Assembly (NCBI GenBank): GCA_030267565.1 | Contig: BRXU01000023.1 | Span: 1,091,001-1,155,000, forward strand | Reading direction: 5' to 3' | Origin: Pleodorina starrii | Lineage: Eukaryota > Chlorophyta > Chlorophyceae > Chlamydomonadales > Volvocaceae | Length of the DNA: 64,000 nucleotides | Part shown: positions 13,301 to 25,061 of the stretch, in pieces | How the letters are laid out: every line of letters starts with the position of its first letter | Numbering within the stretch: position 1 is the stretch's first letter | Translations under genes and position numbers: made by a program | Notes under the pieces: model-generated | The model's database searches: none | What the model saw: only the letters and a program-made list of their open reading frames with translations | Told to the model about the DNA's origin: nothing

Positions 13301-15008
13301 ATCGGACCCGACACACATCGGGCCCACATCGGACCCGACACACATCGGGCCCACATCGGACCCGACACACATCGGGCCCACATCGGACCCGACACACATC
13401 GGGCCCACATCGGACCCGACACACATCGGGCCCAGATCGGACCCGACACACATCGGGCCCAGATCGGACCCGACACACATCGGGCCCAGATCGGCCCAGA
13501 CCCACATCCGACCCACATCGGGCCCGACCCGCCAACCCCCAACCCAACCGCCAACCGCCGCAGAGTCTACGTCGTGTACGACGCCATGGGATCCCACTCG
13601 ACTACCGACCGTTTGATACGGCTTGGTGACGGGGCGCATGCCGTATTCTCGGCCGCCAGCGAGGCAGATACGTACATCGGTCAGGCTGCCGTACATTGGA
13701 AGCGGCGAGGGGCCCAGCAGGTTAGAGAACTTTGGCGACGAGGGCGGGGAATAGAGTACGACAGTCCAGGGAGGGGAGGGTACCTATAGGGGGGCCATGT
13801 AGCTTTACCTTTCGCACGACCATAGCAGCACTCAGACTTGCACCACACCCACCACTGCCGCCGCTTCTGTCGCAACCACTGCCGTCACCACTGCCGCCGC
13901 CGGCTCCCTCCCCGTCTGTTTTGTTCGTTGACAGGTGATGGTGGTCTCCAACGACCGCTACGTACAGGACTCGACACTCGACCGAGATTACGTCATTTTC
14001 TCCGTACACCTCGACACCTGGCTCGACCAGGCGCACCGCGCCACGGTGCAGCCACCGCGGCCCGCCGCCGCGTCAGCGGCGGCGGCCGCGGCGGCGGCGG
14101 CGGCCGCCGCCGCCGCCGCCAGCCACCGCCGCGGCGCGGCCAGTGCCGGCGCAGCCAGCGACAGCAAGGGGGACACTCCGGGGGACGGCGGAGAGGTACT
14201 TCGGAGCAGTTGGGATCTTCAGCAGGAATTGCTGCGGGTGGCGGCGACGGCCGGCGCGGGTTCGGGTTCGGGAGGGAGCCTGAGTGGGGAGGAGTCTGAT
14301 GGGGAATATGGGTGGGGCGTGGAGGACGAGTATGAGGAGGCGGAAGGGGCGGAGGGGGAGGAGGAGGAGCAGGAGGAGGAGGAAATCGACTACCTGGCGG
14401 CAGTCGAGGAGGGGTACTTTGGGGACTGGAGCTCGGACGAGGAGGAGGGTGAGAGTAAGGAGGAAGCGGAGGAGCCCCAATGTGGGCAGGAGGCTGGGAA
14501 GGAATGTGACGGAGGCGCAATTGCGAATGGCGTCCAGGGGTGCGACGACGATGGCGGATCCGGCAGCGGCGGCGACGGCGAGCGCGACGAGGACGTGCGG
14601 TGGAGGCAACGGCGGCAGCGGTATGACCCGTGGGTTGGTGCGGAACCGCAGCGGCGGGAGGACCTGGAGCTGACAAGCGCTGGTGCTGATGCTACCGCCG
14701 TAACGCCCGCCGTGGAGTGGGAGCCGCCAGCTGCCGCCGCTGCCACCGCGCACCTTCCGCCGCCTGCATCGCCTTCAGAGCCGCCTTCCGACGCAGCGGC
14801 CGCCGGTCCCACCACCGCAGCAACTGCCGGGGCTGTCCCGGCGCCGTCGGAGGCGGCGGCGGCGGCGGCGGCAACGCCGGCGGCTGCTCCGCTGCCGGCG
14901 GCGGCGGCTAGCCCCAGGCCGGGGGGCCTGAGCGGGTTGCTTGGGAAGGGCGGGAGGGCTCGACTGGCGGGGCTGGTCAAGAGGGCGACGCAGGACCTAG
15001 ACCCTTAG
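10341..15008 (+). CDS. YacP-like NYN-domain protein (predicted nuclease), likely organellar
   Basis: Predicted ~608-residue protein with a YacP-like NYN domain, a PIN-like nuclease fold; bacterial Rae1/YacP is a ribosome-associated endoribonuclease. Exons: 10341-10568, 10928-10999, 11414-11497, 11938-11975, 12503-12617, 13021-13079, 13564-13720, 13935-15008. All junctions keep phase. The first exon (donor CAG/GTTTGT) is my least certain call; ATG 10365 is an alternative start. Residues 1-75 are Arg/Ala-rich and resemble a transit peptide. NYN signature blocks are VALIDGYNVIHA (~155-166), VYVVYDAMG, SEADTYIG and VMVVSNDRYVQ, with the acidic residues expected for metal binding. The last ~310 residues are alanine runs plus a Glu/Asp-rich segment (EEEEQEEEEIDY), an unusual extension. 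Helical RRRKDQVEASRRQRAEHL precedes the domain. Confidence 0.8.
12118..12175. repeat. 18-bp tandem repeat in YacP intron 4
   Basis: Three near-identical copies of a G-run followed by AGACTAGGTG, located in intron 4 of the YacP-like gene. Confidence 0.8.
12843..12880 (+). repeat. Dispersed intron element copy (YacP intron 5)
   Basis: GGGGTAAAAGAAAGGAGATA followed by CCGCAGCGAAAGAACGG. Sense to the gene. Confidence 0.75.
13256..13530. repeat. 27-bp minisatellite in YacP intron 6
   Basis: About eight to nine tandem units of 27 bases built from two half-units (CACATCGGGCCC and CACATCGGACCCGACA), with A/G variants in the later copies. It fills most of the intron between 13080 and 13563. Because 27 is a multiple of three and the unit lacks stops, several frames on both strands stay open across it; these are not genes. 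Confidence 0.95.
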
Positions 15009-16526
15009 GCTGGGGGGCGGGGGCGGGGGCCTGACGCTGCTCCCGCCTGCGCTGCGGGAAGCGCAGATGTGTGCACGGGCACGATTGGCTGGGTGGGTTT
15101 TGCTGGGAGGGTGTGAGGGTGGCGTCATTGACGTCGAGACACACTGCGGCAGTGTGGCAGGGAAGCCCAGTATGGCGAACTGGCTTGTTGGTTGGTTGGT
15201 TGCTTGGTTGGTCAGTTGGCTGTTGTGATGTCGCTGCAGGTTGACCGCAGTTGCTGCTGACCGCAGCGATTCCTGGATGTTGCCTGTCCTTGGCTGGACC
15301 GTGATACCGTAGAAAAAACTTTTTTTTGCGGATTTCATTTTCCTTTTGTTTCGTTGTTTTTGGTGCTCGGTGCTCGCAGATTGACACTGGGTGGAGAGGC
15401 ACTGTGGTGCGAGGGGCTTAGTGGGGGCAGGAAGCCAAGAGATGGTGGGCGGGTTTTCGCGCGCGCGGGCACTGCAAGGCACTGCGTATCTGATCTGCAT
15501 TGTGGAGTAAACCGGTCGTTTGTGTCTGTCTGGGTCCGCCCTTTTTGGGGGGAGGTGCCTCAGGATGGAGAAGCCCTTGGGAAGGGCGTGGGCTTGTATC
15601 AGGTGCACCGAATCTTGCATGTGTTGCGTGTTTGAGGGTAAACCGATCTTGCGACTGAAGCTTGTCGTGAAGAAACGTCCCTCCCGGCTCCCACAGACCC
15701 ACACATGAGCACTGAGCAGCGTGTGCCAGCACGCATCTAATTCGGTACGGCATTGTTGGATCCAGACTTCCGGAGAACGGTCCTTTTATCGCACATTGCA
15801 TGTCGCTGGCATGGGGTTCTGCACGACAGGTGCAGATCACACAGTGCGTTCCGGGCTCGGATATGGGGTCGCCCGGATTGAATGAATGGTAGCTGGTCCG
15901 TGCGCGATGCACCTGAAGATTGGGTTGTCCGTGACAGCACGACGGGGGGCGCGCAGTGTAGATCCGACCAGGTAGAGTATGGAGATCATCTCAATGGGTG
16001 TTATACTGGCGCATCGGGGAGTTGGGGACTTGAGACCCCCGGTGGGCCCGGCTGTTCCCTGTGGGCGCGCCTGTGTGGACGTGTGTAAAACCGTCATCCG
16101 CCTGTATCCCCCCACGCATTCTTCCCCAAACCTCCGTGTAATCAGCCACTCCGTCGACGTCCAGTATTTGCATCCGCCACAGGCCTATGTACTCTCCTCC
16201 TTCGGTCCCGGAGATGCGGGCTGTTACATTTACAGCCTTAAGGCCATGAAGGCGTCATTCCGAACAACCGTTAAAGCATAACCACCCACCCATGTCCGGG
16301 AAATCTCCGACGAGTCCATAATATGATATTGTACATGGTATGGCAATTGGTGCCAACCGCGGCGAAAGAATGCGGGATGACCAGTCTGCCGTACATATCG
16401 GTAAAGTTAGGAGAAACATCTCAGGTGCTGTTGTTACATAGTGCGTTATCAGCTGCCAGCCTCAGGCCAAAGGTGGCTTGCTAGGAAACATAGAGCTGGT
16501 CGTGTCGACATCATCAAGCCCCGAAA
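15009..16526. other. Intergenic: 3' UTR of YacP-like gene and promoter of ASA9-like gene
   Basis: No coding signal. It probably starts with a long 3' UTR: TGTAA signals on the plus strand occur at 16084-16088 and 16137-16141. An oligo-T/A tract (AAAAAACTTTTTTTT) lies at 15312-15327. The region just upstream of 16527 should contain the ASA9-like promoter. Confidence 0.5.
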
Positions 16527-17614
16527 ATGGCCGTGACGTCGCTGGTCGGTCGCGCCTTTGAGAAGTACTTCTACGACTTCAGCCTTTATGACACGTACTT
16601 CAAGCAGTACATCAAGAGCCGGGGGCAATATGTCGCTCTGTAAGTCGGGAGAGCCGTCACGGTGCTGGTCCCGGCCCTCTGCAAGAATGCAGATCAGTGG
16701 CCCTGCTAATGTAGGATCACATGAATCACTGAATATGCGCTACCCCCTGTGCGATTCTCACTCTGCAGGCGGCACGTTGCCTTCGTGATGGTGAGGACGG
16801 AAACCAGCCACCGGAACCTGTTTTATGAGGGGTTTGCATCGGTTTAAAACATGTTGTCACCAAGCTAACTTTGTCCCGCAGGTTGGCGTCAACCTCCTCA
16901 TCGACGTGAACTTCCCCTTCAACCCGCCGTTCCCGACCATTGGTGAGCACAGATATGTGCAAGTGTTCCAGGATATCAGAGTTGATGCAGCGCGCTCGGC
17001 CATTCTGGTGCCATCCTCACGGAGCTTCTCCCCCTCTGCCCCCTTTCGCAGGCATGTGCCCCGCCGGTAAGACCCAGCACCACGTACGAGCAGCATGTCG
17101 GCCCGCCCGTCCGCGGGCCAGGTGAATTCTTATAATTGGGCTTGACGTGAAGTACTGCTGACTTTTGTCCTGTACCCGGGGTTTGGTCGGGACCCGATCA
17201 TTGTCGTTCGCAGGGTGGAAGGGCACCTGGGTTTGCGAGACGGACAAGCACAAGGCTCTGGAGGTGAGTCCCGAAGCCGCCCAAGGCGTCACACCCGGAT
17301 GCATTCGCGCTTCCAGAAACGATGGTCCACGAACGGAAGGCGGTTGGCCGTGAGTGCTGTCAGAGTTTTTTCGCGGCTGCGGAGTGGGGCCTTCCACCCG
17401 TTGTTGCTCGGAAAGCATTCAAAGGCTCGGGAAAGGCGGGCTCGCAACGGTCAAGGCGGTTGCGGTTGCACCACCTTTTGCAACAGGATTTGCGCAGGCC
17501 ATTCCCCTCCGCTTTCACCTCCGGTGCCCACGGCTGACTCACTCATTCCCTGTTTGCCCACAGATGTACAAGGAGTGGAAGTCGGGCAAGAAGGCCGTGG
17601 AGGCGCACCACTAG
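16527..17614 (+). CDS. Mitochondrial ATP synthase associated protein, ASA9-like
   Basis: Small 103-residue protein from six phase-consistent exons: 16527-16639, 16769-16790, 16882-16942, 17052-17066, 17214-17263, 17564-17614. One exon is only 15 bases and another 22. The sequence reads VGRAFEKYFYDFSLYDTYF, then one hydrophobic helix (HVAFVMVGVNLLIDVNF, residues ~40-56), then PFNPPFPTIGMCPAGW and a charged tail ending in MYKEWKSGKKAVEAHH. The short length, single membrane span and PPFPTIGMCPAGW segment fit what I recall of ASA9, a membrane-part subunit of the dimeric mitochondrial F1Fo ATP synthase of chlorophycean algae. Assignment is from memory of the family and could be another small inner-membrane subunit; the gene structure itself is solid. 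Confidence 0.65.
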
Positions 17615-19694
17615 ACGCGCCGCCACTAGACGGGCGGCCCGCGCAGCGGCTAGGGCAGCAGCGGCAGCAGCAGGAGCACCGGCAGCGGCAGGAGCGGCCG
17701 CTGAACTACCACGGGCCGCGCAGGCAGCAGCGACGGCGTGCACGCGGCCGGAGGAGACTGACGGGGCTGCAGCTCTGTTCAAGGACTGCTCTGGGTTCGA
17801 CCGGACCCGGGCGCGGGTTGTGAGGCCGCTGTGCAGCCTGACCAGGCCTGCTGCTCTCTTGCTCGTCGCCGCTGCTGTGGGCTGATGGGGGGAGGGTTGA
17901 CTGGCGCTGGCTGGTTGTCAGCTCCACTCCCTAGGCGGCTGCGCCCGAGCTGCTGTGTTGCGGGTACAGGCTTGGCAACGTGAGACGATCTAGACAAGCG
18001 CCGGAGGGGGGGGGCATACCGACGGAGGCGGCGTGCTCCGCCTCCCGTCGGTCGCGTGCTGCATCCCCTCTTCCCCTGGGAGGGCGGGCCGCCGTCCTCT
18101 CCGCACGGGTTTGGCAATCGGAGCGGCGCAAGCGAGGCGTAGCCTAGGGCGGCCTTGGGTGCCTTGGGCTGGGCATTGCGTGCGTGAGCTGTTGCGCACT
18201 TGCGTGTGTAGCACTGCAGTTGGCGCCGGCGGTGCGAGGAGACGTGAGGTGTGGTCGATTGGGCTGCTGGGCGGTCTGTTCTGGACGACCATGCTCCCAA
18301 ATAACCTCCACCCGCCTTGCTAACGCTTCTTGTGTAAAATGATTTATGTGTGGCAAGGAGTGGTGCGTGAGGATGCCCTGTCGACGTTCCCCTACTCGAG
18401 CTTCGGCTGGCGAACTCCCATGACCACTACGGGAGGCGGCGGATCGTGACTCCACGCGTCGCCGGCCAAGTGCAAGGCGGTTACTGCTCCAGAGGCCAGG
18501 GCGCCTTAGGAACTGCAAGCGCCCTGCGCTCACGACCAATATCCCCTTGCGAGGGCGACGTCAGCACTGGATATCTTCGTGTCTTCTTGTCTGCATCTTC
18601 GCCCTATGGAGGGCGATAGGTGTCGAAGCAAGTGCCCATGTGCGAGGCCGTCAGACGCCAACAGGGTTGCGTCTTAAGACACCAAGGGATACAGGTCGGC
18701 GGAGTGTCCATTACCCCGGAGCAAATGCATGGGCGCAGCTCCGATCCGCCTAGGGCGGTGGGCTCGTGCGCCGTTTCGCGCTCGTGCCCCAACCATCCGC
18801 TCAGTCTATGAAAGTGCAATGCTCGCTCGTGCGCTCTGGACGCGGGTGCAATTTGACGGGGCCTAAGACACACGCGCGCTCAAACATTCGATTGCCCTCA
18901 ATTTCCAATTTCCATTGTGCAGGGATGAGCACAGACGTGCGCAACACTTGTAGGCACACGAACGAGCCACCCGCTGTAGATTGACACGTCAGCACCCGCC
19001 CACACCAAGTGCGACTCTGGGAGGCTGCCTAGAGCGCTCGCGAACCCGCGACGCCGGAGGTCGAGCTATGGGCAGCCCCCGAGCCCCATCCCGCCAATCC
19101 CAGCACCTGGCATCGCCGCCAGTGGCATTGCCTGCGAGGGCGGCGAGAGACCCCTCCCGCAACCGGGTGAAGATCGTGGCCCCGGCTGCGCGCCGACGAC
19201 CTAGACCCTGAGGAGGACCTTCCGCAGGGCTATCTCCTCGCAGGCCAGGCCTCTCCCCCACCTCACCGATAGCTAACTACCGACACCAGCCATCCACCTG
19301 CTGCTGCTACTGCCGCTAGCGCCGGCACGTGCAGTCTTGCCGATGAGTACACCTCGAAAGGCAGACAGCTCTCGCTGCCGAAATAAACATGGAACCCGCC
19401 TGTAAGAAGCTATATACAGTACGGCACGGTACGATACGGTACGGAACGGTACTGCCACCTGGGCAGGACCGCGGGGTCGCTGCCTCACGTCGGAAAAGAC
19501 GCGCCGGCGCCGCGCGCGTGCTGGGCGTAGAACCTCCCGGGTCGCCTCGTTGACCAGTGCTCCTCTGCTCCTGCGGCGGCCGAGCGAGCGGTCGCGACAA
19601 CCCCGCCCCGCCCCCGCCCCAGCCGTCTTCGACACTCCACCTGCTCCTGCTGCTGCTGCAGTTCCCAATGTCACTGTCCCGGCCGCCACCCGCC
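17615..19694. other. Convergent intergenic region ASA9-like / CFAP36
   Basis: 3' ends of two genes facing each other. No exon was recognised. A GTACGG-rich patch (19416-19455, repeated GTACGGNACGG) resembles similar patches elsewhere in the window. A plus-strand TGTAA at 19401-19405 has no gene I can attach to it. Confidence 0.45.
18333..18337 (+). terminator. TGTAA polyadenylation signal of ASA9-like gene
   Basis: TGTAA is the usual polyadenylation signal of volvocine algae. This copy is ~720 bases after the ASA9-like stop codon, a normal 3' UTR length for the group. Confidence 0.5.
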
Positions 19695-22600
19695 TCACTG
19701 CTGCAGCAGCATGATGTTCTGCTTCATCTTCTGGGCCAACGCCTCGCGCAGCGCCGCGCGCTTGGCATCGTCCGCGCTGGCAGCGCCGCCGGCGCCGGCG
19801 CCAGCCTTGGACTGTGTCGTACACATACACGGCACGAGTGCAGAACGTTGCGCCCAGCAGTGCGCCGTCGCGGGGAGAGGAGAGAGAAGCGGGGCAGGGC
19901 AGCACTATCAGGTGGGGTCAAGTGCACCTAATACAGCCCTTTCATCACAGCGCTACGGTGCGGAAGGGAAGAAATCAGGGAACGGAGAGGACGCCGTGGT
20001 CTCATCCCTAGATTGGGTCATCTCCTCATCCGCTGCCGCTTCCCAACTCCCCCTCCTCCTCCTCCCTCCATCTGTCCTTGCCACACACCCCTCGTCCCAA
20101 CCCACTCCATGCGCCGCGCCGCACATCCCCCGAAACCCACTGCTCGGACAGCACAGCGCCTCAGCCAGCCAGCCACATATAGACAGCACATGGTACTCTG
20201 GCACACGGCCCCTCCCGCGCACACCGGAACAAGACCCGCAACGCGCAACGCACAACTCGCCAACCCCCGCTCACACGCTCTTGGCTGCTCCAGCGCAGCG
20301 CAGCGCCGCCCCAAGCCCCGCCACCACGCACCGGCCCCCGACCGCACCGGCCACACACCACACCCGCGCGCCCCACCTTGCCCGCCGCCTTGTACTCCTC
20401 CATCTCCTGCTCCCGGTCCGCCTGCTTCTGCGCGATGAGCTTCTTCTTGGCCTCCTGCAGCCACTTGCTGGCCTCGTCGTTGCCGTCGCCCTTGCCAATC
20501 AGCTTCTGCAGCCGGGGGTATCCAGGGACAGGCAAACGGGGGTAAAAAGAAGATACCGCAGCGGGGGGAGGGGGCAAGCAACAAAGAAGATGATATCGCG
20601 GCGAAGGGGCGGAGACGGCAGTCGGGGAGGGGGCGGCGCGACGTGTCCGGGGTGTTCGGGGTATGCGGGGGTGTTCGGGGTAAGCGGAAAGCGACGCGGG
20701 GAGTGCGGGCGCGAACCAACCACCACATCCACCACCACGCCATCGCGCGTTCACTCTCCAACCACATCCAGCAGCCACCCTCCAAACCCTACATCGCCCT
20801 GCTTGCTTGACTTGCGCGTCCCGGTTCGGGTTCGGTGGCCCGTTCACGTCCACGTTCTCGTTGACGTTCACTTTGACGCCGCTGGCCAACATGCAAAACC
20901 CAGGGCGGCCCGCACCTTCTGCGATTCCGCCGCCTGCTGCGCGGCCTTGCGGATTGCCTCAAGGTCCACTCCGGAAGCCTCGCTCTTGTAGCCAGCGCCC
21001 TTGCCGCGGGCCTTGGCCCCCACACCTGACAGGACCCGAGGCAGCAGAGCGGGACGCAGGCTTATGCAGACCTCGCCCGAGGGACTCGCACACGGGCACA
21101 AAGCGGGGGTAAAAAATGATACCGCAGCGGGGGTACCTCCCTATCTTGATGGAGGAGAAATGAAGCGAAGCGGAGGCACAAAGCGGGTTCGGTTGGCGGC
21201 GAGAGAGAGAGGGGTTCAGGTGTAGTGGACCTGGGGGTTTGAACGCGTCGAGGTTCCTCCACCATTGCCGGCCTAATTCGGGCGTGCGGACGTGCGGACG
21301 CTACCGCTGCCGCTACTGTGTCTGGTGCCCTTCAGCCTTGCAAACCCGAAATACAAATCGGAATTTGAGGCCTCTAGCGGCCCAGCGTGACAAGGCTTCG
21401 GTCCGGTGGCTGCGAAAAGGCTGCAAAGGACACGGGCGGGGCCGGGGTCGGGATTCAGCACTCACTGCCGGTCGGCGCGTCAATGGGCGCGGGCACGAAC
21501 TTGGACGTGCGGGGCGAGGCGGCGGCCGGAGCGTCCGCGGCGGCCGGCGCGGCCGCCGCCGCCGGCGGCGGCGGTGCCGCCGCGCCCGTCGGCGCGCCCT
21601 TGACGGGCGGCAGCGGCGCGCGCTCCGCTGCCTTGGCGGCCGCAGCAGGGGCCGGCCCTCCCTGTGACGCCAGGCGGCGCCGCTCCTCCTCCAGGGCGAG
21701 GGACAGCGCAATGGCCTTCACCGCAGCAGAGGGGAGGGGGGTCAGGGAGGGGAGCGGGGGGGACCGAGACCGCCCGGAAGTGCGGGGGGCAGCGAGAGTC
21801 AACAGGTGCTCCTTCATTTGGCCTCGTGTGCGCCTTTTGGTGTGGGGGCTTAGCCAGTTAACCTACGTGCTGGGAGCTCCGAGCCTACGTGTACTCCGAG
21901 CCTACAGGAGCGAGCGGCGGCAGGTTTGACGGCGGTCCGGTCCGGTCCCCGTCCGGCAGTGCAGTGCGGTGCGGTGCTCAGCCACCCGCTCCGTGTTCAC
22001 TCCGTTTCGGGTCGTGCCCTAAAAAGCACCCAACCCGCGCACCCTAACCCCCACACGCCCCCGCTCCGCCCACCCACCCAACCCCAACAACCCCCCCGCC
22101 TATACGTGTATACCTCCCCCCCCAAACACATACACACACACCTGCTCAATGTCCGCCAGCTCGCTGTCGAACTTGGCCTGCTCCCGCAGCGACGCGGCAA
22201 TGGCCGCCGGCAGCGCCACGTCCTCGTCCTCCAGCTGCAGAGTGCGCATGGCCTTCTGCAGCCGGTCGGCCTCCGCCCACTCGGCCTGAAGACGGGCGGA
22301 CAGCTCCATGGCCTGAACCGGAAGGGAACGGGGGGGATCAGGAGGCAAGGGAGGATCAGGAGGCAGGGGGGGATCAGGAGGCAAGGGAGGATCAGGAGGC
22401 AGGAGGGGATCAGGAGGCAAGGGAGGCGGGAGGCAGGGGGGAGGAGGATGTGAGTATCACTGGATTCGGTCGGGGGCGGCACTGGATTCGGTCGGGGGCG
22501 GCAACCAGCCCCCGAAATAACGAGTAGTCCAGGGGGAGGATAGGGGACAGGGGGAAGGAGTTGAGTATCAAATGCGTCATTGGATCCGGATACAGCAACC

Positions 22601-25061
22601 AGCCCTCGGAATAGCATCGAGTCCAGGGAAGGATGAGCAAGGAGAAGGATGGAGCAGGGGCCAGAGGGAGGCGCTGTTCGGCTGTGTAGGGTTTGGGGTC
22701 TGCAGGGGCACGGGAGCCGGGGAGGCGCGAGTCGGGTGTTAAACTGCCTAACGATACACTGGGCGGGCTCTTTATCTTGCTCGTGCGAAGATGCCCGCCC
22801 CCCGCGGCTTCTTCGTTCTTACCCCCCCGCCGGAGTCGCAAACCAGCCCCCAGCCCCCCAGTACATACACACACCCCCAAACACACACGCACCCACACGC
22901 ACCTCCCGGAGCACCTCCTCCTCCTGCTCCGTCAGTTTGGGGCTGAGGCTGCTCACCGAGCCCTCGCCCGCGCCGTCAGTCCCCGCCGAGGCCTGAGACT
23001 CCAACCAGGCCTGCTCCACCGCCTCCAACACCTGCCAGGGGTTTGCCAGCCAGCCAGACAGCCAGTCAGACAAACAGCCAGACAGACGAGCGGACAGACA
23101 GACAGACAAGCGGGCAAGCGGACAGAGAAACAGACGGACGGGCAGCGGGCGATGAGGCTGCAGCGGTTGTTGTAGGGGGTTGCAGGAGGACGGATCGCAG
23201 CGATGGGGAAACGAGGCGACGTTGGGGGGCGGCGTTAGGGGAGTGGAGGCCCACGTGGGTGGAGCTGTAGACAGCAGACAGCTGCGGGCGAGCCGCGGTA
23301 GGCCGGCTGCCTCTGCCCGCAGCGCCCTCAGGGCCCTGCCCTCAGGGTTTGCCCGCAGAGGGCGAAGCCTTCATCGGGACGTGCAACCAACCGCGCAATC
23401 AACCCCACTCGAGCAGCAACGCCGCAGTGGCGAGCAGCGGCGGACACGGAGGGGCAACGGGAGATACGGGCGCAGGACGAACCGCGGCCCGTCTCTTCGC
23501 TGGGCTTTGCAACGACGAGACGACGATACGGACGGACGGACGAACGCCACACCCACACCCAGCCACCCACCTGCACATGACACACTACACACTAAACCCA
23601 CACCCACCCACACATGACCCACACTTGACCCACACTTGACACTACACCCACCACACCCACCTGCGTGGTTAGATCGATGTTGCGGCGCACCATCATGGCC
23701 TTGAACATGAGGAAGTCGTCCACCGTGAGGATGGTCTGGACCACAAACGAGGTCAGCTGGTCGGTCTCCTGGGCGGCAGCGACCGTCTGTTGAGGGGGGG
23801 GGGTAAAAAAATGATCCCGTAGCGGAGACGGAGGGGGGGAGGGGGAGTGAGGGGGGTGTTGAGGGAGTGCGGGGGAGTGAGGGGGAGTGAGGGGGGTGTT
23901 GAGGGAGTGAGGGGGAGGAGGCACCGGGAAGGGAAGAGGCCCGAACTCGCTCCCGGCCTCTCGCGCCTGCTCGGGGTCTGCCTGCCGCTTGGGCATCCCG
24001 TGTCCTCGAACACGTGCCACGTGGAGCAAATCCGAGCTCCTCTCGCCCGCCAGCCCGCCCGCCAGACGGCGCATTCAAACAACAAAGCCACACATCGTCC
24101 GTCTGACCTGATAGAAATCGTCCGGCCCCACCCCCAGATCCGCCAGGAAGTCCGTCAGCAGCCTGTCGACCAAATCCTTGAACTCGTTGTGGCACTGGAG
24201 GAGGGCGCAAGGATGGAGATTGTACAAAAGAACAGTGCAGAGAGAACGGGAAGAGTTCAGAACAGGTTTTAGAATTTTTGAGAGGGTGGCGTCGTTGGCG
24301 TTGGAGGTACAGACAGGCGGTGAGCAAGCGGGTGTGAGGGAAGGGGGTCATTGCAGGAGGAGAAGGGGCGGGGAACCTGGCCCAGGGGCGGGGCAGGGCG
24401 GGTCAGGGCAGGGCGGGGCAGCGCCGCCCAGCTGGGGGCGGGGGCTGAACTGCACAAGCGTTTGACGATGTGGGTTGCAATACAGAGAAGGTTAAGGTGG
24501 GAATATGAGATGCGCGAGAAAGCGGCGTTGGGGAAGAGGAAAGGCGGGCCACGAATTGAGGCCGCAGCGGCGCCATCAGCACGCGACACGTCGGGCGGAG
24601 GAGCTCAATAAGCGAAACCCAGTTGGTTTGTACGGTGTGCAGGCTGGTCGGAGAGAGAACCTGCTGAGACGCAGGTGGTAGAGTGCCGTGTGGGGATGCG
24701 CGTGCAACACCCCTGCTTGGGAGCTTCGACTTGGCATCCGAGAACGACCGGAGCGCTGGCCCGGTTAAACCTTGCCTAAACAATTGTGCTGCCGCAAACT
24801 GAAGCAAGCGCTTTGGGCCGCAGAAACCGCGGTATGAAAGGCCCAGCTTACGGTCGTGTACTCGAGCTTGTTCTCCTCCTCTGGCGTGAAAATTAGGCAC
24901 CTCTCGTCGATGAAGCTCATCAAGGGGTTTATGTACATTGGTCCCTGTACAAGCAGCGGCAAGTTACACACGAGGCGAAGCCCGGGCAGGCAGCATTGTC
25001 CCTCACAGCGCACCTTAAGGAACTCCACGACAGCCTCCGAAAGCCAAGCTGCGTCAGCCAT
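19695..25061 (-). CDS. CFAP36: Cilia- and flagella-associated protein 36 (CFAP36)
   Basis: Complete 419-residue model in ten phase-consistent exons: 25061-25014, 24944-24852, 24194-24108, 23786-23661, 23031-22903, 22312-22142, 21715-21466, 21025-20916, 20505-20377, 19811-19695. The N-terminal ~120 residues match the BART-like (Arl2-binding-protein-like) domain of CFAP36/CCDC104: an aromatic start helix, FIDERCLIFTPEEENKLEYT, FKDLVDRLL, and the hallmark FKAMMVRRNIDLTTQ (~104-118). Then come an acidic LREV/ALEEERRR helical part, a low-complexity Ala/Pro linker (~250-290) and a lysine/glutamate-rich coiled coil ending in ALAQKMKQNIMLLQQ. Human CFAP36 is about 340 residues, so the extra length is mostly linker. 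The family is axonemal and linked to ARL3/ARL2 signalling. Introns hold several dispersed and tandem repeats. Confidence 0.92.
20538..20618 (+). repeat. Two adjacent dispersed element copies (CFAP36 intron 8)
   Basis: First copy 20538-20570 (GGTAAAAAGAAGATACCGCA), second copy 20581-20618 (AAAGAAGATGATATCGCGGC), both in the same orientation. Confidence 0.75.
21105..21135 (+). repeat. Dispersed intron element copy (CFAP36 intron 7)
   Basis: GGGGGTAAAAAATGATACCG followed by CAGCGGGGGTA. Confidence 0.75.
22325..22503. repeat. Tandem repeats in CFAP36 intron 5
   Basis: First, five to six copies of a 17-base GGATCAGGAGGCARGGG-type unit at 22325-22440. Then, at 22460-22503, a direct repeat of ~22 bases (CTGGATTCGGTCGGGGGCGG). 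Related CTGGATTCGG/TTGGATCCGG text recurs at 22580-22610. Confidence 0.85.
23799..23836 (+). repeat. Dispersed intron element copy (CFAP36 intron 3)
   Basis: GGGTAAAAAAATGATCCCGT followed by AGCGGAGACGGAG, ending only ~13 bases from the acceptor at 23787. Confidence 0.75.
23838..23925. repeat. G-rich tandem repeat in CFAP36 intron 3
   Basis: Repeated GGGGGAGTGAGGGGGGTGTT and GAGGGAGTGCGGG units on the plus strand, antisense to the gene, next to a copy of the dispersed element at 23799-23836. Confidence 0.8.

Noticed and set aside
13256..13530. CRISPR-like array
   Set aside because: Repeats are head-to-tail without unique spacers, in a eukaryotic nuclear intron.
13102..13789. Several frames through the 27-bp repeat on both strands
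   Set aside because: A stop-free unit of length divisible by three opens many frames; the segment lies inside an intron with consensus splice sites.
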